DNA from: Candidatus Helarchaeota archaeon
GTDB taxonomy: Archaea > Asgardarchaeota > Lokiarchaeia > Helarchaeales > HEL-GB-A
DNA length: 48,467 nucleotides
Direction: 5' to 3'
Assembly (NCBI GenBank): GCA_016840125.1
Contig: JAEOSY010000634.1
Coordinates: 1-48,467 of the forward strand
The notes beneath the pieces are model-generated. The model was not told where the DNA came from. It made no database searches and worked only from the letters and a program-made list of their open reading frames with translations. The position numbers and the translations under genes were made by a program. Positions 16,367 to 25,100 of the stretch are shown one piece after another (within the stretch, counting starts at the first letter, position 1; every line of letters begins with the position of its first letter).

Positions 16367-17616
16367 GTTTTCAATTCAGGCATTAGGAGTTTTCTTACAT
16401 CAGTATTTGTCCCAGGCTTTACTGAAATGGATGCCGTTTTACTTCCCCAGCCGGGCTTCATCGTTATAATCGTTCGAGTCCCCACAGGAACATCCTTTAT
16501 AATATAAGAACCATCTATGTCCGTGACATCCAAACATCCTGTTCCAATTACACTAACAATGATCCCCATGTGGTTTTTCTCCCCCTCCAAAGATACCTTC
16601 CCATTAATAATCCCCAAGCTTGGTTGGAGTTCCATCTTGTCTACATGGTTTTGTTTTCCTGCTTCTACATTCACATCTGTCTTTGTTGCTGTGTAGTAAT
16701 TGGTTGCGCTTGCAATAACTGTGTACTGCCCCTCCGGTACTCCGTCGAATTCATAAACTCCGATCGATGTTGTTATATCAGCGAAACTAGTACCCTGTAA
16801 TTGTACAGTTATTCCTTCATGATTAGTTTCCCCAATTTTTTGTGCCGTCCCATCAAGATTGGCTCGTCTGACTGTCAATACGATATTGCCAACATTGGTA
16901 GTTTGACCTGGTTGGCTGGTGATAGCGGTTGTCTGATGTTGCCACCCTACTTTAGCGGCAATTAAAGACCAATTCCCTACTGGGACATCCGTGATGACAA
17001 AGTTACCGGCTTGATCTGTCACAGCCACGCAGCTAGTTCCCCCAATTCCTAGTATTATACCAGTATGATCTGCTATTCCCTCTAAAGTAGCTTTTCCCGT
17101 GATTTTTCCACCCCTTGGTTTGAGCGTTAACTGTGGTGCATTGGTCTGTTCCCCTTCCTTCACGGTTAGGTCAGTTATCGCCTCTGTTGCGTAACCATAC
17201 CGGTTAGCTGTTAGCGTATACTGTCCTACTGGAACATCATCAAGATTATATTCTCCACTCGGATCTGTTAAATCCGCGATAGTGGTTTCCCCCAAACGAA
17301 TCAGTATCCCTTGGTGATCAGTTTCCCCCTCCAACCTTACCACTCCTACAACATTAGCTTCCAAGGGGCTTATCCCGATGTCCCCAACATTAGTATTTTC
17401 ATCTGCTTCGATCTCAATGCTCATACTGAACTTCTGATAGCCCGGTCTTATAACCATTAATGTTCTCATCCCAACTGGTATATCATTAATGATAAAATGA
17501 CCATTAGCTGCGGTACAACCTAAACAACCCATCCCAACTATATTCAGGAGGGTTCCTCTGTGATCTGATTGCCCTTCTAATAAAATTTTTCCATAAACTT
17601 TTCCTTTAGCTCCCAT
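16354..17616 (-). CDS. protein of five carboxypeptidase-regulatory-like beta repeats
   Basis: From the ATG at 17616 (MGAKGKVYGK) the protein has 420 residues. An ATG at 17622 exists, but it overlaps the AGGTGA ribosome site, which is ideally placed for 17616. The protein is five tandem units of 75-85 residues of the pattern LEG..dH.GI....GT....T...G.y.i.dVPvG..t..a....y, the transthyretin-like beta-sandwich of CarboxypepD_reg domains. Examples are LEGETDHQGILIRLGETT and LEGIADHTGIILGIGGTS. Such domains are normally secreted, yet no signal peptide or anchor is present. The function is unknown; a scaffold or carbohydrate-binding role is possible. Confidence 0.7.
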   Translation of the reverse strand: MGAKGKVYGKILLEGQSDHRGTLLNIVGMGCLGCTAANGHFIINDIPVGMRTLMVIRPGYQKFSMSIEIEADENTNVGDIGISPLEANVVGVVRLEGETDHQGILIRLGETTIADLTDPSGEYNLDDVPVGQYTLTANRYGYATEAITDLTVKEGEQTNAPQLTLKPRGGKITGKATLEGIADHTGIILGIGGTSCVAVTDQAGNFVITDVPVGNWSLIAAKVGWQHQTTAITSQPGQTTNVGNIVLTVRRANLDGTAQKIGETNHEGITVQLQGTSFADITTSIGVYEFDGVPEGQYTVIASATNYYTATKTDVNVEAGKQNHVDKMELQPSLGIINGKVSLEGEKNHMGIIVSVIGTGCLDVTDIDGSYIIKDVPVGTRTIITMKPGWGSKTASISVKPGTNTDVRKLLMPELKTNPR

Positions 17617-17739
17617 GTTCATTCACCTATCTCATATAATGACATGTGTTGAGATACATTTCTACTCATACCATAAAAAGATTAGCAACCTAAGTATAAG
17701 AAAAAAGGGATACGAAATAAAAAAAGAAGAGCATTGAAT

Positions 17740-19047
17740 TTAACTCAAGTACTCTTCACGACGCTTGTAGAGGACGAAGAGGGCGATCCCTACGCCCGCG
17801 AGAGGGAAGATTAGGATTAATAACAGTATTCCCGGAGTTGAACCTGATAGTGAAAATCTGACGATGCCTGCATGATTAGGAGTACCAGCAATATAACCTG
17901 AAATGTAGAGGCTATCAGTACCAGAAACCGCAACTCCAAACCCATCTTGACTCTGAGGATTTCCCCAGATCATATCCCACATTTTATTTCCTGAGGAATC
18001 AAATTTTGCAACATAGATATCCGCCGTAAGCACCTTAACTTTAAGCTCTTCTTGAGATCCCACAATATAAAGCATTCCATTAGCATCTATTGTTATTCTA
18101 TGCCCATAGGTAAACAATTCCCCACTATTGAACGTAACATTCCAAAGCTTTCGTCCCGTTGAATCAAATTTCACGAGGATTCCATCACTAGTTGAAAGAC
18201 CAAAGCTATTTGTTCGGCCGGTGACGTAAATGTTATGACTGGCATCAGTGACTACACCCCTGCCATAATCTGATTGATATCCACCCCAAGTGACATTCCA
18301 AACCATATTTCCACTTGAATCATATCGTGCGAGAAAGACCGCGGTGGGACCTGGGCCATAAGATTGAGTCTCACCACTAAGATAAACAGCATTACTCCCA
18401 TAAATTGCAACCCCAACTGCTGAATCAGTGCTGGAGGATGAGCCCCACGTTTGATTCCAGAGAAGATGTCCCGTGGAATTGTATTTCAAAAGAAGTCCAT
18501 CCATCGAACTGGAATTTGAAGTATATCCCGCAAGATAGATATTATTCGCATCATATATTGCCATGTCATGGATCGCATCATCAAGTCCAACAATTTTACC
18601 CCAAGTTCGATTCCATTTTTGATTCCCATCTGGATCATAACACACAAGGGTTGTGTTCGGATGTCCTCCTGTTGCTGTACTGCCCGCTACATAAATTCGA
18701 TTACCGAATACTTCAACCGCAGTAAACTGATCCGCATTGCCTGAAATATTCCATATTCGTGTCCATATTACGTTTCCCACAACATCATACTTGTGAATAA
18801 AAGCCGCATGATCTGAAGTGTAAACATTACCCACCAAGTATACACTATTGTCTGCCACCGCAACATCGGTTCCTGTTGTAGTTGTTGTCGAATCATATAA
18901 GTATGTTCAATTCCAATCCTCAACGGGTGTATTTGCCCCCATCGCCGTTGGAATAAAGCAAATACTTATCATTAAGACGCAAATGATTATAGATGCTAAA
19001 ATTGCTGTTGAATCTCTTCGTACTTTGTTTTTTATCAAAACTTTCAT
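17740..19047 (-). pseudogene. secreted SBBP-type beta-propeller protein with in-frame TGA
   Basis: The frame from the ATG at 19047 encodes a signal peptide (MKVLIKNKVRRDSTAILASI, then a hydrophobic core ending PTAMGA). It runs through EDWN to a TGA at 18907-18909 (codon 47) and continues without frame change as TYLYDSTTTTTGTDVAVADN and on to 17740. The body has about seven SBBP blades (WNRTWG, WNQTWG, WNVTWGG) and ends in a membrane helix plus KRREEYLS. In the blades, the residue matching the TGA is Arg, Gln, Val or Met after W-N, so CGA to TGA is the likely change. A shorter protein could start at GTG 18858 but would lack a signal peptide. Alternatives are a sequencing error or readthrough. 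Confidence 0.7.
18907..18909 (-). other. in-frame TGA inside the beta-propeller gene
   Basis: The codon lies between ...EDWN and TYLYDS... of one continuous frame. Its place corresponds to the Arg/Gln/Val position of W-N-x-T in the repeats of the same protein. Nothing nearby looks like a selenoprotein active site. Confidence 0.8.
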
Positions 19048-19163
19048 AACAACCGCTCTCTAAGAGTTTGATTTTAATGTCCAATTACTTATTATATAAA
19101 ATCTACAGTTAATTTTCATCTATAAAAAAGGAAAACTAAATATACTTTGATTGATCGATAGTA

Positions 19164-19201
19164 ACAGTACTGTGGTATAATTCACATTCAACTAAAGTTG
19201 A
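19164..19201 (+). promoter_or_regulatory. promoter with two palindromes before the giant-protein locus
   Basis: ACAGTACTGT (19164-19173) is a perfect 10-base palindrome. It is followed at once by the TATA-like GGTATAAT (19174-19181). TCAACTAAAGTTGA (19188-19201) is a second perfect inverted repeat, 4 bases before the ATG at 19206, over the expected start of transcription. This is the classic layout for control by a dimeric regulator, and a winged-helix protein is encoded in the same locus. No ribosome-binding site is visible, so the first mRNA may be leaderless or nearly so. Confidence 0.55.
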
Positions 19202-19205
19202 TAAT

Positions 19206-20417
19206 ATGGGCTGGAAAACGTCTCTCCGTCATCAGTTTCGAGTTCTCAGGTATTCCGTCCTCATGGCTCTCCGAAGCATGCGCCACCGCAGTTTTCGGAC
19301 CTTTCTCACGGTCTTGGGGATCCTAATCGGCATCACTACCTTCACCGCCCTGATGTCCGTCGGCGTTGGAATGAAAACTGAGATAACCCAAATTTTGGGT
19401 CAGTTTGCGGGCGCCAGCATGGTAGTAATGAGCAAAATCTCCTCTAGTCGCCCCAGCATCCCCGGGAGTGTCGCCGGGTACTTAGAGCAGATCGACGGGA
19501 TAAATTTTACAACGGGAATGATTACAGACTTTGGAGATGTGAATGGGGAGGGGGTGATGCTCTCCGGGGTGGAGAGCGAAAAGATGCTCTTCCTCCTCGG
19601 GTTGAAGATCGTGGAGGGTATGGATTTAAAGGACGCAGAAGCCGCAGGGATAACTCGCCCCTGTGTGATAGATACCGACGCCCAACAGAAACTAGGTATT
19701 AGGGTTAACGAGACGATCATCGTCACATCCTCGCTCTCTGGGATTGTGATGGAACTCACGGTGGTTGGGGTCGTTGAGTCGCTCGGATTTGGGGATATGG
19801 GACCCATGGGAGGCGGGATGTCCGGAATGGTCCATTTAGAGCTTGTCACCCTTCAGGAGATCCTTGTAACGACGAATGTGCAAGTTATTATGGTCGGGCT
19901 GGAAGATGGTGCTGCTGATGATGCTGTCGCGGATGCTATCCGTGAAGTCTACCCCGAAGCCCAAGTTATCACGGAGGAGGAGATCTTAGCAATGATGGAT
20001 CAGATCGTTGGAATCATCAATGGGGTACTTTTAGCGCTCTCCGCCATTTCTCTCGTGGTGGGTGCATTAATGATCATGTCTACAATGACGATGAGTGTAT
20101 TGGAGCGGACACGTGAAATTGGGATTATGAAATCCATTGGAGCAAAACGCACTCATGTTTTAACTATATTTCTCACCGAAGCGTTCCTGATCTCGTTAGT
20201 TGGGGGTGTACTCGGCTCATTAGCCGCTGTTGGCGCGATTTTAGGTTTGGATCAAATTATGGCTGGATCTTACGGTTTTTCTATGCCCTTTTCCTTTGAA
20301 CCTTGGATTTTTATTACGGGAATGCTCCTTGCTGTGGGAATTGGATTAGCGAGTGGTGCATATCCCTCGTGGCAAGCGGCCAGCGTAAAGCCTGTCGAGG
20401 CCCTTCGATACGAATGA
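19206..20417 (+). CDS. MacB/FtsX-type ABC transporter permease
   Basis: The 403-residue protein has the four-helix MacB/LolC/FtsX layout. An N-terminal cytoplasmic helix (RYSVLMALRSMRHRSFRT) precedes membrane helix 1 near 34-54. An extracellular domain runs from about 55 to 270, and three helices follow near 275-298, 325-348 and 370-392. TREIGIMKSIGAKRTHVL is the conserved coupling region and SWQAASVKPVEALRYE the usual C-terminal end. Such permeases move or extrude substrates from the membrane face by ATP-driven mechanical movement. The ATPase two genes downstream should be its partner. The coding sequence is visibly richer in G and C than the genes around it. Confidence 0.93.
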   Translation: MGWKTSLRHQFRVLRYSVLMALRSMRHRSFRTFLTVLGILIGITTFTALMSVGVGMKTEITQILGQFAGASMVVMSKISSSRPSIPGSVAGYLEQIDGINFTTGMITDFGDVNGEGVMLSGVESEKMLFLLGLKIVEGMDLKDAEAAGITRPCVIDTDAQQKLGIRVNETIIVTSSLSGIVMELTVVGVVESLGFGDMGPMGGGMSGMVHLELVTLQEILVTTNVQVIMVGLEDGAADDAVADAIREVYPEAQVITEEEILAMMDQIVGIINGVLLALSAISLVVGALMIMSTMTMSVLERTREIGIMKSIGAKRTHVLTIFLTEAFLISLVGGVLGSLAAVGAILGLDQIMAGSYGFSMPFSFEPWIFITGMLLAVGIGLASGAYPSWQAASVKPVEALRYE

Positions 20418-20427
20418 GGCTAGATGA

Positions 20428-21207
20428 ATGACTTTGGAAAAATGTATTTTGAAGTTGGCAATGGAATCCCTCCTATGTGATGATCTCATTTCCAAAGAAT
20501 TATTAGTGCTGAGTTCGCTACTTAATGAGCCAGGGCTTCGGGTGTCAGATATTCACGCTGTCTTAGGGGGAAATAAATCCTGGGTAAGTAACTTATGCTC
20601 ACGATTATCACGGACTGGACTTGCGATCTCAGTTAAAGAGGGGCGCGAAGTATATTACAGTTTAACAGAAAAAGGAGAAGATGTGGCCCAAAACGCTTTC
20701 AACCTCATTCATAGTTTAGTAAAAGCCGAAAAAATTCCCCATTTCCTAAGTGATAATACCTATATTTTATATAAAACTCCGAATTCGGATAAAGCAGATG
20801 AGATAAAGAAACTTAGATATCCGATTCACACCCATAAAGGAGCGCTTTTACTCAATCAAGCTGAAAAAAATCTTCTCTTCATCGGAAAAAATAAAAATAA
20901 CAAGCTTTTAATTTTAGATATTCCAATTACCAATATTGAAACCTTTAAAGAGGGCTTTAACTCCTTTTATAAAAGGCGTAATCGCCCAATACCCACTCCA
21001 ATAATTCTTAGGTATCGAAAAGACGCTGAAGTTTTCCAAACAATCTATATCTTTACTGATTATCAAACTTTTGGACGAGTCACTCAAAATTCTCAATGGT
21101 TTAAGTTCTTAAATCAAGAAAAGACCGAGATAGCGACGAAATTGGAAAATTCCAAATCTCTAAATTCAAATGATAACGCGTCAATTATAGAGGGTATCGG
21201 TGAATAA
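20428..21207 (+). CDS. winged-helix transcriptional regulator
   Basis: The 259-residue protein has an N-terminal winged helix at about 18-90. LLNEPGLRVSDIHAVLGG is the first helical pair, NKSWVSNLCSRLSRTGL the recognition helix region, and SVKEGREVYYSLTEKGEDVA the wing and following helix, as in MarR/ArsR/TrmB-like archaeal regulators. Residues 100-230 form an unrecognised alpha/beta part that may sense a ligand. No membrane segment is seen. It starts 10 bases after the permease and ends 3 bases before the ATPase, so it belongs to the operon and may bind the palindromes at 19164-19201. Confidence 0.8.
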   Translation: MTLEKCILKLAMESLLCDDLISKELLVLSSLLNEPGLRVSDIHAVLGGNKSWVSNLCSRLSRTGLAISVKEGREVYYSLTEKGEDVAQNAFNLIHSLVKAEKIPHFLSDNTYILYKTPNSDKADEIKKLRYPIHTHKGALLLNQAEKNLLFIGKNKNNKLLILDIPITNIETFKEGFNSFYKRRNRPIPTPIILRYRKDAEVFQTIYIFTDYQTFGRVTQNSQWFKFLNQEKTEIATKLENSKSLNSNDNASIIEGIGE

Positions 21208-21210
21208 AAA

Positions 21211-22131
21211 ATGCCGAAAAAAATGGTAGAGCTTAAAAATATCACCAAAACTTATGACTTAGGCGAAGTCAAAGTCCACGCATTACGAAGTGTTAATTTA
21301 ACCATATATGAACAGGAATTTTCCGCAATTATGGGTCCCTCTGGCTCTGGAAAAACGACATTATTAAACATGGTTGGTGCCCTTGATCTACCGAGTACCG
21401 GGCGTGTCATAGTTGATGGGATGGATATCACGGATTTTTCCGAAGGGGAAATTTCCGATACGCGCTGTAAAAAAATCGGTTTTATATTTCAATTCTTTAA
21501 TTTAGTGCCGCTTCTAACTGCCATTGAGAATATTGAGCTACCCATTCTCTTTTCAGGCGAGTTAGAGACCCGGGAGGCTCGCGAAAGGGCAAAGGAATTA
21601 TTAAACCTAGTTGGGCTGGGAGACCGCCTCTACCACCGCCCTGCTGAGCTCTCAGGCGGCCAGCAACAAAGGGTTGCCATCGCCCGTGCTTTCGCAAATA
21701 ACCCTGCCATTATTCTTGCGGATGAACCCTCCGGAAATCTTGATCGCATAACTGGGATTGAGATTCTCCAGCTGATGAAGCGTCTGAATCGTGAGGAAGG
21801 GCAGACTTTCATTATTGTAACGCATGATCCTGCCGTTGCGGGCGTCGCGGAACGCATGATTTATGTAATTGATGGACGGATCGCAAAGGATCGTCCGCGT
21901 GGGGTCGCCCCCCCCGATGACGTTCTAGTTTCTGAAATGAAGATCAATCAGGAAAAAGAACTCGCTCATTTACGATTTCTAAAGAAGCAAATTGAAATTA
22001 TAAAGCGAGACCTTCTAATTTTCAATCAAAGACGGCATGAGATCGATCCCGTCCTTGTTAGAAAAATTAAAGGGCAATATAATAACATGCTTGAAGATTT
22101 GAGAAAAAAAACCCGATGGTTGGTGAAATAA
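21211..22131 (+). CDS. LolD/MacB-type ABC transporter ATPase
   Basis: The 306-residue protein has all ABC motifs: Walker A GPSGSGKTT (42-50), Q-loop QFFNLVPLL, signature LSGGQQQR, Walker B IILADEPSGNLD and switch His in IVTHDP. The phrases LTAIENIELPILFSG and DEPSGNLD are typical of the LolD/MacB/FtsE group that works with four-helix permeases such as the gene at 19206. Residues after about 230 are an extra charged helical tail (MKINQEKELAHLRFLKKQIE), probably a coiled coil. The ribosome site GGTGA lies in the end of the regulator gene. Confidence 0.95.
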   Translation: MPKKMVELKNITKTYDLGEVKVHALRSVNLTIYEQEFSAIMGPSGSGKTTLLNMVGALDLPSTGRVIVDGMDITDFSEGEISDTRCKKIGFIFQFFNLVPLLTAIENIELPILFSGELETREARERAKELLNLVGLGDRLYHRPAELSGGQQQRVAIARAFANNPAIILADEPSGNLDRITGIEILQLMKRLNREEGQTFIIVTHDPAVAGVAERMIYVIDGRIAKDRPRGVAPPDDVLVSEMKINQEKELAHLRFLKKQIEIIKRDLLIFNQRRHEIDPVLVRKIKGQYNNMLEDLRKKTRWLVK

Positions 22132-22149
22132 AAAAGAGGGTGAAGTATT

Positions 22150-25100
22150 ATGAAGCAACGAACTAAGTTATTTTCAATCGGACTTCTAGCGATATTAGTA
22201 TCAGTCCTGTTCATTAACGGTTTTATTCAAATTAATCTGACGAATACTGGATCGAATTTAGGTTCGAATAAAGAAAATCCAACCTTTGGGAACGCAGATA
22301 CGCAATTTACTATGATCTACGGAGACCCTACCCAGCTTACTGTACAAAAAACGGAAAGTGTTTCTATCGATCTATTTCCTAATGGATCTGTCCGGTCACA
22401 CCGGGTGACTATCAATTTTGTTATGGAAAATGAAGCGTATGAGAATTGTAGCTTCGATTTGATCGATCGATCCGAATCTTGTGATCTTGATACAATTAAG
22501 TTTCAAAAGGGTACCTTCTCGGAGGTGCCACTATATGATATTATTGCCACGGATGAAGATTTTGGTATTAATATCCTAAAATGGTCAAATCTTTCAGTCT
22601 CCGCAAGGTCAAAAGCTGAATTTGGATATGTAATGACGAGTTACAAGCCCGCCCCAATTACAGTTGAGACTGAATATTGGGTGAATGGATCATTAATTGC
22701 AATCGACCCTGCAAAGAATGAAATTAATGCAAGCATCGGTTCATTTGTTTCAAATATTATCCGGATTCGGAATATTCAACAACCACTATACTCGTCTTAT
22801 GACTCCGGAAAGCCGACCACCCTCGCCCTCCTTACCCTCATGATACCCTATGAAGAAGAGGAGGAGGATCGCGATATAACCGAACCTATTTTCAGTGCTG
22901 CTCCTATTTTAACTACCGAAATATTAGGCATCCAACAAGCTTCCTGGCTTGTCTTAGGGGATGAGTATGAACTTAATTGGTCGACAACGGTTGTAAAAGG
23001 CGGTGGTTGGGGGATTATCGAGTTACAACCGATTAGTATCAGTCTTATTCAAGCTTCATCCATTACTGGTGGTCTATTTGATGCATTATCCGGCTTGCTT
23101 GGGATTGTTGCAGCACAACAGGCCTACTGGGCAGCCCTTACCTTAATGGCTATGATTGAAGAACTGATGGGCATGATGGGTATTTTCGAGATATTGTTAA
23201 ATGATATTCAATTAATGCTAGGCACGTTCTCTATGGTCAGTTATTCTTTAATTAATTCCCTACTAATCAGTCTTGTTGAGCTTGATATGGCCATGACTTC
23301 TCTGCAGGAGATTTATACACAGTTAAGTAACATGTATACTGATATTGAGGCGCAGTTTGGCTATTTTGATCCCATAACAAGCGAATTTCGGACGATCCTT
23401 GGAATTTTACCAGAGGGGGTCACTTCAAATGGGCTAATCGGTCTCGGGATCCCCTATATGAGCCTCCCATTATTAATTGATTATTATGAAGATATTGAAC
23501 GGCGTATTATAGCTTCCTTTGGTGCCCAGCTAATTGAACTCTTAGGAAGCCCTGCTGTAATTAATTTTACCTCTACAACAGATGATTTTTCTTTACTGAT
23601 CAACGCAACCGCAACACCGCTACCTGATAACTCTACTGATTTCTATGTCTTCATCGATATTGCCAATCTCTCATTGCCCATCGCTCTTGGATATTCTTTA
23701 AATCTCACAGCCTCATACGAATTCCAATTAGATGTTCCACTTGATAGGTTAATTTTTGAATATATTGATGATTTCTTTGGTGCCCCCTCGATTCCTTTTG
23801 ATATGTTTTCGATTCCAGGTTCTCCTGGATCAAACATTCCGGGATCTTATACTTGGATATTGGATCTATTGCGGATTGGTCAGTCAGCGCTTTGGACAAC
23901 TATTGGTAATTTAACGCGCTCCATTTCCACCTTACTGCTTCTGCTTGACTCCTCCTTCTCTCAGGAGACGCTTGATCTTCTCAATGCAACATTATCTGGA
24001 TCGAGTGATATTGACCTCTCTAAGCCTATTTCATTAGAAAGTGGCTTTACAGGTCTCTCAGATTTATTGGGGATGTTCTCTGGACTGGAATCTCAGTTCA
24101 GTTCGCCATTTGGAAGTCCTTTCGGAGACTTAATACCAGATATGGGGTCAACCGCCTTACCAACAGGTGGGGTGGATATGACATTACTTGAAAACTTTGG
24201 ATTCTGGACGTCATTGGATATTTATATAGAACCCGTTCTCCGTATCAGACAGCAACTCAACATCACGCTTCCTCTTGACTTCGGCAATCTGACAGCAGGT
24301 TTAGAAACCGGGATGGGTGGCATCGGTGGCATCGCTGGTATCAGTGGCATCGGCGGCATCGGTGACATCGGTTTAGGAAAATCGGCTGAAGATGGGTCGA
24401 TGAGTGCATGGAATTGGACAAGTTCTGGTTTGACCGTTGATAGTTTCACCCAAACTAATTTACTAGAAGGGAGTATCGCCTATAAGCAAGTTCAATTCGA
24501 TACATCCGGAAGTATTGATACCGGAAATATCACTTTGGCTCGTGAATTAAACTATACAATTCCTGTTAATCAAATCCTCTATAGCATAAGAACTGATAAT
24601 ACCCTTCCAACTCTTCGTGTTGCTATAGTTAGTGTGAATGCAACTGGACATGATGTTTATGCTATCAAAAAACATGATCTCTCCGATCTTACAGCTGGAA
24701 CATGGTATAATTTTAGTTTTAATCCAGGATCGGATCCATACTACGAATATTACGATCCCTCATTTGATACTGAAACAGTAAAAGGAGTAGAATTGATAAT
24801 AACTCCTCACACGTCTACTTCTGTGAATCTCGATATTGATTATTTTAATCTCTCGCGCTTAATTTTGCCTTACCCATACGATATGACAATATTAGATGGC
24901 TATTTAATTGGTGATGGGGTTGAAATCTTGCCAAATATTACAGTCCGAGATAAATGGACCTCTGGTCTGTTGATAAACGCCATTCAACTCGCGGATATGA
25001 GTGGTGATTCAGTTGATGATGTCATTGCTGGATCCAATGATGGGTATATCTATATTTTAAATGGTACTGACGGGATGCAACTCTGGAACTTTTCAGCAGG

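Noticed and set aside
18907..18909. Selenocysteine at the in-frame TGA
   Set aside because: A structural propeller position normally held by Arg, Gln, Val or Met does not need selenocysteine, and no redox motif surrounds it. I cannot search for a SECIS element by eye with confidence.
19400..19849. 149-codon minus-strand frame inside the MacB-type permease
   Set aside because: It is antisense to the well-supported permease. Its Ser/Pro/Thr-rich sequence is typical of the complement of GC-rich codons.
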